Of a stretch of DNA of 64,000 nucleotides, positions 38,909-47,568 are shown piece after piece; the stretch's first letter is position 1, and the number at the start of each line of letters is the position of its first letter. The stretch is taken from the NCBI GenBank assembly GCA_034435375.1, contig DAOTXR010000044.1, positions 1 to 64,000 of the forward strand, in the 5' to 3' direction. The DNA is from DAOTXR01 sp034435375. GTDB taxonomy: Bacteria; Chloroflexota; Anaerolineae; Aggregatilineales; UBA3940. The notes under the pieces are model-generated. The model was not told where the DNA came from. It made no database searches and worked only from the letters and a program-made list of their open reading frames with translations. A program made the position numbers and the translations under genes.

Positions 38909-41728
38909 CTATTTCACATCATGCCAAGTGGCGATAACTTCTCGCCGACCGGCCTTGATAGCCCTCAGCAGCGCATCCTGGTCGACCGGGACACTCAGGA
39001 TGCGTATCCCGGTGGCGCGATAGATGGCGTTCGTAATGGCGGGGGTTGTGGCAATGGAAGGCAGTTCACCAACCCCCTTAGCTCCATAAGGCCCGTCGCT
39101 AGTGGGGTGTTCCACGATATGGGATCGAATCTCCGGTATGTGCTTGATGCTGGGTATCTTGTAGCGTGCTAGCAGCGTCGTCCACGGCACGCCACCCTCG
39201 ACAATGTATTCCTCCGTCAGGCAGTTACCCAAGGCCATCACGATCCCTCCTTCGATCTGACCGTACACTGACCGTGGGTTGAGGGCGCGGCCTACATCGG
39301 CAGCAGAGATCACCTTGAGAACACGCACCTCGCCTGTGTCCAGGTCCACCTCTACCAGCGCTGCTTGGGTTGCGTAAGAGAAGGCGACGTGCATGTCGCC
39401 GCCTGCGCCGAGGGGGCGGGTTTCGGGCGCCTGGTATTCATGGGTAGCCCTAGGCTCTAGGCCCTGCTGGCGCATCCAGCCAATCACAGTGCCAAGTGGG
39501 GTTGCTGGGCCACCATTATGATATAGCAGCCCTCCTTCGAAACGTATCTGCTCCGGCGGCACGTTGATATGCTCCGCAGCTACCGAACGCATCGCCTCGC
39601 GTAGAGCACCTGCGGCCAGACGGGCCGCATTGCCCGTCACATAGGTCTGGCGTGAAGCGGTAGTCGGCCCGGCGTCGGGCGTTCGGTCCGTGTCGGGCAG
39701 CAATACCCGGACTCTATCGTAAGGTACTCCCATCTCTTCTGCTGTGCATTGCGCCACCACCATTCCTAGTCCCTGGCCCAGGTCAGCGGCTGCCGTGCGT
39801 ACCTCGACCGTCCCATCCTCGTAGGCTTCAACCTCGACTGTGGCTTTGTCTGGTGCGCCGCCCCCTAGCCCAGTGTTCTTATAGGCGCAGGCGATGCCCC
39901 AACCGTAGGCCTTGTTGCCTGTATGCCAGCTCCACCGAAAGGGCTGCCCATCTTCGGAGGCCAGCATGTCAGCACGCACCATCTCTAGCGTATCGATCAG
40001 CCCCACACTCTCGCGCAAAAGCTGGCCAGTGGCCGTTGTCACACCGACCTGTTGTGCGTTTTTCAGACGCAGCTCAAATGGATCCATCTCCAGCGCCTCG
40101 GCCAGGACATCCAATGTGCTCTCGACAGCAAAGGCCGATTGCGTAACGCCAAAGCCTCGGAATGCTCCTGCTGGGGGGTTGTTAGTGTACATGGCGTAGC
40201 AGTCGATCTGGGCGTTGGGGACAGCATAGGGACCAGTGGCGTGCGTCGTAGCACGTGTCATGACTTTGTCACTGAGCGAGGCATACGCTCCGCCATCGCC
40301 ATACAGCTCAGCTTCGATGGCAATCAGTGTCCCGTCTCGCTTTGCCCCGATCTTGATCCGGATCGTTGTAGCGTGTCGCTTGGGGTGAAACAGCAGCGAT
40401 TCCTGTCGCGTGTACAGCATCTTCACCGGACGGCCAGTAGCCTGCGCCAACAGAGCGGCATGCGCCTGTGCAGCTAGGTCTTCTTTGCCCCCAAAGCCGC
40501 CACCGATCAGCGTTCCTCGGATGCGAATCCGATCTTCGGCTACGCCCAGAATGCGAGCTACCTGTTGACGGTCCTGGTAGGGAATCTGAGATCCAACATA
40601 GATGGTTAACTTGTCATGGTCCGCATCGAAACCTGCTGGGACGGCAATTGAGCACTCTGGCTCCAAGAAGGCATGTTCAGTGGTGGGCGTATGATAAGTT
40701 CGCTCGACGATCACGTCTGCCTGGTCGAATCCCTGGCTTATATCACCATGCTGTACTCTGATGTGCTTGAGCAAGTTGCCGGATGGCCACTGCTCATGCA
40801 CCAGGGGGGCCTGGTCGCTGTGGGCAAAGACGGGGTTGTCCACTACCGGCAGAGGCTCATACTCCACCCGGATCATCTCTGCGGCCTCGGCAGCAATCTC
40901 GGCCGTGTCGGCGGCGACTATCGCAATCGCATCTCCCATGTAGCGCACCTTGTCCGCTACCAGGCATGGCCAGTCAGCATAGACAAGACCATGGATATTC
41001 TGGCCAGGGATGTCGGCATGGGTCAATACAGCTCGCACGCCGGGCAGCATTTTGGCCTCATGGACGTCAATAGCCACGATGCGTGCATGTGGATGGTCAC
41101 TGCGCCGGGTGCGCCCGTAGAGCATGCCCGGAAACACGTAGTCGTCGGCGTAACGCGCACGTCCTGTAACCTTGTCGCTCTCCTCAGGCCGGGGCACCGA
41201 ATGCCCAATCACCCGCAGTGGACCGAGTGACGAGTCTGGCTCCTGCCAGTCGAGCCGCTCTTCGCCCCGCAATTCGCGGGCGGCGGCTTTGATGGCGTTA
41301 AGCACGCTGGTATAGCCGGTGCATCGGCAATAGGTATCCTTCAATGCAATCTTGATGTCCTGATCGGTCGGATTGAGATTCTGGTCCAGGAGGGCCTTGG
41401 CTGCCATGATCAACCCCGGTGTGCAGAAGCCGCACTGCACTGCCCCATGCTCGATGAAGGCGCGCTGCAGCGGATGCAGATTCCCATCTAGCGCCAGCCC
41501 TTCAATAGTCACAACTTCAGCGCCCTGAGCCTTGAACAATGGGTAGATGCACGAATCGACAGGTAGACCATTGACCAGCACCGTACAGATGCCACACTCT
41601 GCCTCCTCGCAGCCAATTTTGGTGCCAGTCAAACCCAAATCCTGGCGCAGAAATGCAGCCAGTGTACGCGATTCGGGCACGTCCATCACGTACTGTCTGG
41701 TGTTGACCGTAATGCGGATTGTGCTCAT
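38909..41728 (-). CDS. Molybdenum hydroxylase, fused [2Fe-2S] plus molybdopterin subunit (xanthine dehydrogenase/aldehyde oxidase family)
   Basis: A 939-residue protein. The N-terminal [2Fe-2S] module has plant-type ligands Cys40, 45, 48 and 60 and second-cluster Cys99, 102, 134 and 136 (CGFCTPG, CRCTG). From about 180 it is a CoxL/XdhA-type Mo-binding subunit, with PEESDKVTGRARYADD, the cofactor loop GGGFGGKED, AGAFRGFGVTQ and the active-site glutamate in AKGVGELPSIATTPA near the C-terminus. It should hydroxylate a purine, aldehyde or N-heterocycle. The CoxL selenocysteine-like AYXCSFR loop is not seen, so CO oxidation is unlikely. Fusion of these two modules, without FAD, resembles Desulfovibrio aldehyde oxidoreductase, but here an FAD subunit is encoded upstream. 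GAGGGACCT precedes ATG 41728. Confidence 0.87.
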   Translation of the reverse strand: MSTIRITVNTRQYVMDVPESRTLAAFLRQDLGLTGTKIGCEEAECGICTVLVNGLPVDSCIYPLFKAQGAEVVTIEGLALDGNLHPLQRAFIEHGAVQCGFCTPGLIMAAKALLDQNLNPTDQDIKIALKDTYCRCTGYTSVLNAIKAAARELRGEERLDWQEPDSSLGPLRVIGHSVPRPEESDKVTGRARYADDYVFPGMLYGRTRRSDHPHARIVAIDVHEAKMLPGVRAVLTHADIPGQNIHGLVYADWPCLVADKVRYMGDAIAIVAADTAEIAAEAAEMIRVEYEPLPVVDNPVFAHSDQAPLVHEQWPSGNLLKHIRVQHGDISQGFDQADVIVERTYHTPTTEHAFLEPECSIAVPAGFDADHDKLTIYVGSQIPYQDRQQVARILGVAEDRIRIRGTLIGGGFGGKEDLAAQAHAALLAQATGRPVKMLYTRQESLLFHPKRHATTIRIKIGAKRDGTLIAIEAELYGDGGAYASLSDKVMTRATTHATGPYAVPNAQIDCYAMYTNNPPAGAFRGFGVTQSAFAVESTLDVLAEALEMDPFELRLKNAQQVGVTTATGQLLRESVGLIDTLEMVRADMLASEDGQPFRWSWHTGNKAYGWGIACAYKNTGLGGGAPDKATVEVEAYEDGTVEVRTAAADLGQGLGMVVAQCTAEEMGVPYDRVRVLLPDTDRTPDAGPTTASRQTYVTGNAARLAAGALREAMRSVAAEHINVPPEQIRFEGGLLYHNGGPATPLGTVIGWMRQQGLEPRATHEYQAPETRPLGAGGDMHVAFSYATQAALVEVDLDTGEVRVLKVISAADVGRALNPRSVYGQIEGGIVMALGNCLTEEYIVEGGVPWTTLLARYKIPSIKHIPEIRSHIVEHPTSDGPYGAKGVGELPSIATTPAITNAIYRATGIRILSVPVDQDALLRAIKAGRREVIATWHDVK

Positions 41729-41739
41729 AGGTCCCTCAT

Positions 41740-42651
41740 TTACATCCCAACCCCTTCGGGGACAGCTTCACCGGTCTGAGCGCGATGGACTGCCAGAGGC
41801 AAAACTCGCCGAAGCAGAACCTCAATCATCTCGATACGGTACTCCGCAGTGGCCCGGTACTTGCTGGCGCGTGGATGCAGGTCGCGGCGTGCTATGCTGA
41901 TCGCTTCGGCCAGCAAGTCATCGGTATAGGGGCAACCCCGCAATGCGTTCTCTACGCTCTCGGCGCGCGCCGGTGTTGGCCCTATCGGGCTAATACACAC
42001 GCGCACATCCTCAACCACCTGGCAGTCATCAGCGAGTTTTACCCACACAGCACAGCCCAGCACCGGCAGGGCCACACCCTGAGGTCGCATGATGCGCTTG
42101 AAAGATGAACCTTCGTAGGCTCCCCCCAGCCGTAGCTGGAAACCGAGCAGAATGTCCTGAGTTGGGTCGATAAGCGAGTCACCAGGCCCTCTGAACATGT
42201 CCAAGATAGGTACTTGGCGGCGCTGCCCACCTTGCAGAATATCTGCGCTGGCATCCAGTGCCACCAGTGAAGTGGTCCCATCGGCAGCGGGAAGGGCATG
42301 GACCACATTGCCCCCCAAGGTCGCAACGTTGCGCACCTGGGGACCACCGATCACACCACAGCTCTCGACCAGGCACGTTGCATGGGCAGCCAGCAGATCG
42401 CAGCAGACGATCTGGGCGTGAGTCACCCCGGCACCGATTACAATCGTCTCGCCAACCTGGGTGATGCAGGCGAGCTCCGGAATATGCGTGATGTCTACTA
42501 GTGCCGTAACCGGCGGACGGCGCCCCTGTCGGATTTCGAGCAACAGATCGGTGCCGCCAGCCACAACACGTGCTGTGCCCGCGTGGCGTGCCAACAGATC
42601 AGATGCCTCTTCGACCGTGCGAGGTGTAAAATAGCGCTCCCACAACTTCAT
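41740..42651 (-). CDS. FAD-binding subunit of the molybdenum hydroxylase (CoxM/XdhB-like)
   Basis: A 303-residue FAD subunit. The first FAD loop is ARVVAGGTDLLLEI (about 27-40), the second is NVATLGGNVVHALPAADGT (about 107-125), and SFKRIMRPQGVALPVLGCAVWV (by position 182-203) is typical. The C-terminal CO_deh_flav_C domain (about 180-285) is complete. It passes electrons from the [2Fe-2S] clusters of the partner, encoded 11 bases downstream, to NAD or another acceptor. No accessory genes such as xdhC or molybdenum-cofactor genes lie nearby. Confidence 0.87.
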   Translation of the reverse strand: MKLWERYFTPRTVEEASDLLARHAGTARVVAGGTDLLLEIRQGRRPPVTALVDITHIPELACITQVGETIVIGAGVTHAQIVCCDLLAAHATCLVESCGVIGGPQVRNVATLGGNVVHALPAADGTTSLVALDASADILQGGQRRQVPILDMFRGPGDSLIDPTQDILLGFQLRLGGAYEGSSFKRIMRPQGVALPVLGCAVWVKLADDCQVVEDVRVCISPIGPTPARAESVENALRGCPYTDDLLAEAISIARRDLHPRASKYRATAEYRIEMIEVLLRRVLPLAVHRAQTGEAVPEGVGM

Positions 42652-42897
42652 GGTCAGAATGTCCCATGCATGCTATTGGATGCCTATGATGGAACGATTG
42701 GTAGCACTTTTCGATGAGCGGAGAAGCTCAACGCCGTCGTGGGATAACGGTTCACCGACGACTGCCAATCGGTTGCAACTATGCGATGTGAATGTATACT
42801 AGCATGGGTTGCCTTAGGCTGACAACCTGCTCCCATCCTCCAGACTATTCGACGACCTGTTGAAAGGCAAGCTGTGCTCAATCACGGGCCTGCATGC

Positions 42898-42925
42898 TTG
42901 ACAAACAGTTGCTCACGGGTACAAT
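42898..42925 (+). promoter_or_regulatory. Promoter of tRNA-Leu
   Basis: A consensus TTGACA (42898-42903), a 16-base spacer, and TACAAT (42920-42925), 12 bases before the tRNA. The remaining 42652-42897 holds no gene; a second promoter-like pair (TTGCAA 42773, TATACT 42795) is noted but not called. Confidence 0.78.
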
Positions 42926-42937
42926 ATCGGTTGTAGA

Positions 42938-43022
42938 GCCGAAGTGGCGGAATTGGCAGACGCGCTACGTTCAGGGCGTAGTGGGTATAACACCCGTGTG
43001 GGTTCAAATCCCACCTTCGGCA
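42938..43022 (+). tRNA. tRNA-Leu (CAG)
   Basis: An 85-base class II tRNA. Acceptor GCCGAAG pairs with CTTCGGC, discriminator A at 43022. Anticodon stem CTACG/CGTAG closes loop TTCAGGG, anticodon CAG at 42972-42974. A long variable arm (about GTGGGTATAACACCC) and the T-loop GGTTCAAATCC are present. CCA is not encoded. Confidence 0.94.
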
Positions 43023-43076
43023 TCGTTGTGAAGCTGGGCAATCGGGCTCAGCTTTTTGCTATAGAGGTTGATCACA

Positions 43077-43514
43077 GTGACTGAGGCCGAGCCTGTCGAA
43101 CCGGGGTCTCCCCCTGAGACGCGGTCATGGCGCCTGCCGCTCACCAATTGGCAAATCATACTGATTGCACTGGTCGTTGTGGGCGGTCGACTGGTGATCG
43201 ACTTCAGCCAGCGCATCATCGAAGGCCAACAAAAGGTCAATGAACAGCGCCAGCTCGAAGCCGAGATTGAAGACTTGCTGCAAGAACAACAGGACTTGAT
43301 TGCAGCCAAGGCCTATTACAGCAGCCCGACATACATCGAAGTCTGGGCTCATGACCAGGGCAAGATGGTCCGCGAAGGTGAAGTGCTGGTTGTCCCCATC
43401 TACGAGCGACCCTCCTCATTAGCAGTTGCCACTCCCGAGACTCGGCCCGACGAAGCCGTTGTCCCCTGGCGTGTATGGTGGTCTCTGTTCTTCGATGGTG
43501 CTCCCCCTTTTTAA
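43077..43514 (+). CDS. DivIC/FtsB-like septum-formation initiator protein
   Basis: A 145-residue bitopic protein. A cytoplasmic N-terminus is followed by one membrane helix (about residues 26-45, NWQIILIALVVVGGRLVI), a coiled coil (about 48-85, with EGQQKVNEQRQLEAEIEDLL), and an extracytoplasmic block YIEVWAHDQGKMVREGEVLVVP matching the FtsB/DivIC pattern YxExxAR..lg.v.pgE. It would join the FtsL/DivIB-type divisome complex. GTG 43077 is chosen because AGAGG lies nine bases upstream; TTG 43068 is too close to it. No other division genes are adjacent. Confidence 0.78.
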   Translation: MTEAEPVEPGSPPETRSWRLPLTNWQIILIALVVVGGRLVIDFSQRIIEGQQKVNEQRQLEAEIEDLLQEQQDLIAAKAYYSSPTYIEVWAHDQGKMVREGEVLVVPIYERPSSLAVATPETRPDEAVVPWRVWWSLFFDGAPPF

Positions 43515-43551
43515 CTTCTAGTGAGTCACAGAAAGCCTGAGAGTTTCTGTC

Positions 43552-43581
43552 TTGCACACCCGTTTCCCTAGCGGGTAGAAT
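43552..43581 (+). promoter_or_regulatory. Promoter of the FemAB-like gene
   Basis: TTGCAC (43552-43557), an 18-base spacer, and TAGAAT (43576-43581). The start near 43588 leaves about 34 bases before GTG 43622. Confidence 0.6.
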
Positions 43582-43621
43582 CAACATGTTCACCCAGGTC
43601 CCCCAGCAAAGATGAGGTTGT

Positions 43622-44629
43622 GTGAAAGCAGAACTGCATACCACCCCGGATGTGTTTGACACTCTTGTTGATGAGTGGGATGGCTTACTTGATCCAAACC
43701 GCTCAGACAACTTTTTTCTCAAAAACTTCTGGCAGCGTATCTGGTGGAGCCACCTACACCGGGGTAGCTTGTGCGTAGTCAGTGTGCGCGATGACAGCGG
43801 TATCCTGCGGGGCATTGGCTCTTGGTTTGTTGAGGAAACGAATGGTAGACACACAGTGCGCATCGTGGGCTGCGCCGACGTGACTGATTACATGGACCTC
43901 ATTATTATGCCAGGTTACGAGGACCCGGTACTGCGTACTCTTCTCAACTTCATGCTTTCCGACGTCGCTCCGCACTGGGATCTATTTGACCTATGCAACA
44001 TTCCGGAAACTTCACCCACCATTGAAGTGCTCCCCCGCCTAGCCCGCGAGTATGGTCTGAGTGTGGAGAGCGTAGTTCAAGAGGTGTGCCCTATCGTTCG
44101 GCTGCCCGCTACGTATGATGACTACCTGGAGTCACTCGACAGAAAACAGCGCCATGAACTCAGACGTAAGCGCCGCCGAGCAGAAGCCGAGGGCGTGAGT
44201 TGGCACATCGTCGGCCCTGAACACGATCTAGACGCCGAGATCGACTCCTTTCTCGAACTAATGGCCATGAGCACCACTGCCAAGTCTGAGTTCCTCAAGG
44301 AATCCGGCCACCGCGCATTTTTCAGAGAGATAGCCCACGCCACGTTTAAGCAGGGTCTCCTCAATCTGATCTTCCTGACAGTTGGCAGCCGGCGCGCTGC
44401 GACGATGTGGCAGTTCTTCTACCGCGACCGGGTACTACTTTACAACTCTGGCCTGAATCCGGTGGGCTTTTCGACGCTGAGTCCGGGGATTGTCTTGCTT
44501 ACCTACGGCATTGAAGATGCCATCCGGCGCGGTATGGCGGTATATGACTTCCTGCGCGGCGATGAGGTCTACAAGTACCGGATGGGTGCGCAAGATACCC
44601 GCGTCTACAACATCGTCGTGCGACGTTAG
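43622..44629 (+). CDS. FemAB/CelD-like GNAT-family acyltransferase
   Basis: A 335-residue protein with tandem GNAT-like lobes. The central DYLESLDRKQRHELRRKRRRAE (by position, about 163-184) is the signature of Acetyltransf_6 (BcsL/CelD, FemAB-like) proteins, and the C-terminal lobe has AATMWQFFYRDRVLLYNSGL, GFSTLSPGIVLLTYGIEDAI and YDFLRGDEVYKYRMG (positions about 255-320). Such enzymes acylate sugars or peptides of the cell envelope using acyl-CoA or aminoacyl donors. It starts with GTG and is followed 16 bases later by a GT4 glycosyltransferase, which suggests joint action in making a glycoconjugate. Confidence 0.78.
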   Translation: MKAELHTTPDVFDTLVDEWDGLLDPNRSDNFFLKNFWQRIWWSHLHRGSLCVVSVRDDSGILRGIGSWFVEETNGRHTVRIVGCADVTDYMDLIIMPGYEDPVLRTLLNFMLSDVAPHWDLFDLCNIPETSPTIEVLPRLAREYGLSVESVVQEVCPIVRLPATYDDYLESLDRKQRHELRRKRRRAEAEGVSWHIVGPEHDLDAEIDSFLELMAMSTTAKSEFLKESGHRAFFREIAHATFKQGLLNLIFLTVGSRRAATMWQFFYRDRVLLYNSGLNPVGFSTLSPGIVLLTYGIEDAIRRGMAVYDFLRGDEVYKYRMGAQDTRVYNIVVRR

Positions 44630-44645
44630 CTCCAGGATAACTTCC

Positions 44646-45944
44646 TTGATCGAGCATCCTCTCCATGTAGCCATGCTGAGCGTGCACACATGCCCTCTTG
44701 CCACCCTAGGAGGAAAGAAGACCGGTGGCATGAACGTCTATGTGCGCGAACTGAGCGCTGAATTGGGACGGCGCGGCATTTTCGTGGACATATTTACCCG
44801 CTCACAGGACCCCTGTGTGCCGCACATCAATGACACTGCCTTGGGTGACTGTGTGCGTGTGATCCACATTCCGGCTGGGCCTGAAGCGCCGCTGTCTACG
44901 CCAGCTATCTATCCCTACCTGACTGAGTTTGCCGCGAATGTGCAGGCCTTTGCCAAGTCAGAAGGTCTCAGCTATGACGTGCTACACAGCCACTATTGGC
45001 TCTCCGGTTGGGTTGCTCAGAGGTTGGGAGCGATGTGGCGCGTCCCCATTCTCCAGATGTTTCACACGCTGGGCCACATGAAGAATCGCGTCGCAGCAAG
45101 TGAAGCTGAGCTTGAACCAGATCTGCGGATCGCCACTGAGCACGAGATCATGCAGAAGGCTGACTATCTAATCGCTGCAACGCCTGCCGAGCGCATCCAA
45201 CTGATGTGGCTGTACGGCGCCGACATGTATCGCATCCGGGTGGTCCCGCCAGGAGTGGATGTGACACACTTCCGACCGATGCCCAGAGTCGAAGCTCGCC
45301 GTGCCATTGGTGTTCCTGAGCATACCCAGATGTTGTTGTTTGTGGGTCGGTTAGAGCCAATCAAGGGCGTTGATACACTCTTGCGTGCCTTCGCCATCCT
45401 GAAGCAGGAAGCTGCTGGATGCCTGGAAAACCTGTGCCTTTCGATCATTGGCGGTGTGGTCGACGACGAGGAGCAGGAAGATGCTGAGATGGGTCGTCTA
45501 AGAGCCCTGCGCGAGGAACTTGGCTTGGGCGATCTGGTTACATTTCTCGGCGGCAAAAGCCAGGACACACTTCACTACTACTACGCAGCGGCTGAGGCGG
45601 TGATCATGCCCTCGCACTATGAGTCCTTTGGCCTGGCAGCATTAGAGGCCATGGCCTGCGGTACCCCCGTGGTGGCTTCAGGAGTTGGCGGACTGGCCTA
45701 TCTGATCCAGGACGGGATCACTGGTTTTCATGTTCCGTCTCAGGACCCAGCAGAGCTGGCTGGGAAGATACGCCTGATTCTAGAGAACTCGGCACTGCGC
45801 CAAGAGATGTCGAGGGCCGCTACCGAGCGTGCGCAACGGTACAGTTGGCCTCGAGTTGCCAACCAAATTCAACAGCTTTATCTGGAGAGCACCGGGCGGC
45901 AGGCGCCGACGCGGCTCAGCCAGTGGGAGTACGAAGATTATTGA
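44646..45944 (+). CDS. GT4 glycosyltransferase (MshA/sucrose-synthase-like)
   Basis: A 432-residue retaining GT-B enzyme. The acceptor domain begins VAMLSVHTCPLATLGGKKTGGMNVYVREL (by position, residues 9-37), whose GGMNVYV loop is typical of MshA and sucrose synthases. The donor domain has LFVGRLEPIKGVDTLLRA and the EX7E motif in MPSHYESFGLAALEAMACGTPVV (by position about 320-342). A UDP-sugar donor is likely; the acceptor is unknown, and mycothiol synthesis is not implied because mshB-D are absent here. TTG 44646 has AGGA eight bases upstream and is preferred; ATG 44671 is in another register, and the next in-frame ATG is at 44672-44674, within ValAlaMet. Confidence 0.85.
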   Translation: MIEHPLHVAMLSVHTCPLATLGGKKTGGMNVYVRELSAELGRRGIFVDIFTRSQDPCVPHINDTALGDCVRVIHIPAGPEAPLSTPAIYPYLTEFAANVQAFAKSEGLSYDVLHSHYWLSGWVAQRLGAMWRVPILQMFHTLGHMKNRVAASEAELEPDLRIATEHEIMQKADYLIAATPAERIQLMWLYGADMYRIRVVPPGVDVTHFRPMPRVEARRAIGVPEHTQMLLFVGRLEPIKGVDTLLRAFAILKQEAAGCLENLCLSIIGGVVDDEEQEDAEMGRLRALREELGLGDLVTFLGGKSQDTLHYYYAAAEAVIMPSHYESFGLAALEAMACGTPVVASGVGGLAYLIQDGITGFHVPSQDPAELAGKIRLILENSALRQEMSRAATERAQRYSWPRVANQIQQLYLESTGRQAPTRLSQWEYEDY

Positions 45945-45964
45945 CCCCACATCTCAGAAATAAC

Positions 45965-46006
45965 AGAACGCGCCCATCAGGTACCATCAGGTATAGGGCG
46001 CGTTCT
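45965..46006. terminator. Bidirectional terminator between GT4 and BTAD-regulator genes
   Basis: AGAACGCGCCC (45965-45975) pairs perfectly with GGGCGCGTTCT (45996-46006). The 20-base loop contains a direct repeat of ATCAGGTA. It lies between converging genes. Confidence 0.65.
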
Positions 46007-46029
46007 ACCCGAGAAGTGTGCAACCCCGT

Positions 46030-47307
46030 TTAGTCGCCAACGACCTGTTGATACATGGCCTTGGTTTCCGGCGAGGGCTCAATCCCATAGCGGGCCTTCA
46101 GGCTGCTTTCCAGTTTGTGGTAGTGCTCTGCCGCTTCACTCCGACGGCCCAACTTGCCAAACAGGCGAATCACCTCCCGGTGCAGGTCTTCACGGTTGGG
46201 CGCTTCACTCACGGCCCGCAAGAATAACCCTAGTGCTAAGTCATTGCGGCCTTCACTTTCTCGCAGATAGGCCAGATTCGCCAGAGCTTCGAGGTATCCT
46301 TCACGGAAGTCACTGCGCCTGGCCACAATCCAAGGGTCGTTGTGCCCCTGAAGGTAGTCGCCGCGATACACGTCGATGGCATGCTGCCAGTGAGGTATCA
46401 CTTCCATGCCCGTCTTGCTTCGCGCTTCGACGAGGCTGCTCACGAATTCCAATACATCGTACTGGAGATTGAGTGCCGGGTTCACCCGGTAGTGCCCTCC
46501 CTCGTGGGCAAGCACATCGAAACCAAGCGCCTTGTGAAGGCGCCTTTTGGTAACATGAAAGACGTTGACGGCCTGGTCTATTGGAAGCTCGGGCCAGAAG
46601 GCCTGACAGATGTCCGCACGCGTCACCAGGGGCCGATCTAGTGCGAAGAAGAACAACAGACGAGGTAGATGCCCTTCCCATGTAGTGACGTGCTGGCCAT
46701 TGACCATCACATACCCCGGCCCAAGAGCATATACCTCGACATTAGGGTTTTGGGTAAGACTCTCCGTGTAAAACCCGCTGGTCAGCAGCCGTGCATCGCG
46801 GAGCACGACCGCCTGGTGTTTCGCCACCAGCGCCACCCAGGGCAGCCGTGGCAACGTGCGGCTGTTAATCAGCAGATGGCACTGACTGGGCAGATACTCT
46901 AGCAAGTACTCGACGAACATTTGGACCCCAGAGACGTTGTCTGCCCTGTCGTACTCGTCTAGGATGAGCAGATAGTCTGAAGCATTAAGCTCGTCGAGGT
47001 CTCTGGCCAGGGCCTCCGCGAGTTGCCCTAGATTGTCCGGCTCCAGATTGCGCACTTGATTGAAGTGACGCCCAAATGTAGGACTCTGATCGGCCAGATC
47101 GCGTGACAGGCTCGCCAGAAACTGCGTCAAATTCACATCCCCAACACCCATCCCAAAATAGTACAGTGGACAGGGTGGGTTCTCGATCAGAGCAGCGATC
47201 AACAGCGTACGATAGCGACTGCTGGGATGAATGAGCAAGAGCTTGTTCGTCTGGTAGTGCGCAGCCAGAGTCTCAATAGACGGAGTGACTAATTCTTTTA
47301 AGGTCAT
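46030..47307 (-). CDS. MalT-like/BTAD transcriptional regulator with degenerate ATPase
   Basis: A 425-residue regulator. Residues 20-180 align by pattern with the STAND ATPase of MalT-type proteins: a Walker B-like LLILDEYDRAD (113-123) and the sensor-like LLINSRTLPRLPW (145-157). The position of the P-loop reads LLLIHPSSRYRTLLI (23-37), with no Gly-Lys-Thr/Ser, so ATP binding is doubtful. A winged-helix DNA-binding domain (about 192-278) has DICQAFWPE and VNVFHVTKRRLHKALG, and a BTAD helical-repeat domain (about 280-425) follows with RGDYLQGHNDPW. ATG 47307 follows AAGGAG. It is divergent from the DUF971 gene. Confidence 0.83.
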   Translation of the reverse strand: MTLKELVTPSIETLAAHYQTNKLLLIHPSSRYRTLLIAALIENPPCPLYYFGMGVGDVNLTQFLASLSRDLADQSPTFGRHFNQVRNLEPDNLGQLAEALARDLDELNASDYLLILDEYDRADNVSGVQMFVEYLLEYLPSQCHLLINSRTLPRLPWVALVAKHQAVVLRDARLLTSGFYTESLTQNPNVEVYALGPGYVMVNGQHVTTWEGHLPRLLFFFALDRPLVTRADICQAFWPELPIDQAVNVFHVTKRRLHKALGFDVLAHEGGHYRVNPALNLQYDVLEFVSSLVEARSKTGMEVIPHWQHAIDVYRGDYLQGHNDPWIVARRSDFREGYLEALANLAYLRESEGRNDLALGLFLRAVSEAPNREDLHREVIRLFGKLGRRSEAAEHYHKLESSLKARYGIEPSPETKAMYQQVVGD

Positions 47308-47405
47308 AGGCTGCTCCTTCAATTCCCTCGCCGGGTTACGGTCAAGAGGCGCCTGACGTGGCCTTTCCTGTCAGGTCCCCCTATTCCTAGCCCCCTTTTG
47401 CCTAC

Positions 47406-47434
47406 ATGATACCATTCATCGCACACCAGCACAA
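47406..47434 (-). promoter_or_regulatory. Promoter of the BTAD-regulator gene
   Basis: On the reverse strand TTGTGC (47434-47429), a 17-base spacer, and TATCAT (47411-47406). A spaced inverted repeat TCACTTA (47437-47443)/TAAGTGA (47468-47474) lies just upstream and is a possible operator. Confidence 0.5.
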
Positions 47435-47501
47435 TGTCACTTACACAGCATTCTGTAATTCGATTGTTAAGTGAGCCATGCGTCAGACACGCAGGCCATG
47501 G

Positions 47502-47530
47502 TTGACGCTAGCCTCCAGGATCCCTACAAT
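47502..47530 (+). promoter_or_regulatory. Promoter of the DUF971 gene
   Basis: TTGACG (47502-47507), a 17-base spacer, and TACAAT (47525-47530). Confidence 0.75.
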
Positions 47531-47568
47531 CACAGGTACGTATGCCCTGCTCTCTGAGAGGCCCAGAG

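Noticed and set aside
38909..41728. Possible aerobic CO dehydrogenase large subunit.
   Set aside because: The CoxL active-site loop is not seen and the Fe-S module is fused, so a general xanthine-dehydrogenase/aldehyde-oxidase-type enzyme fits better.
42773..42840. A second promoter-like pair (TTGCAA-N16-TATACT) followed by a GGTTG/CAACC stem, possibly a small RNA upstream of tRNA-Leu.
   Set aside because: The stem is short, there is no terminator before the tRNA promoter, and nothing else supports an RNA gene.
45965..46006. Direct repeat of ATCAGGTA inside the loop between GT4 and the BTAD gene, considered as a CRISPR-like or attachment repeat.
   Set aside because: There are only two copies in a terminator loop; no spacer-repeat series or mobile gene is present.
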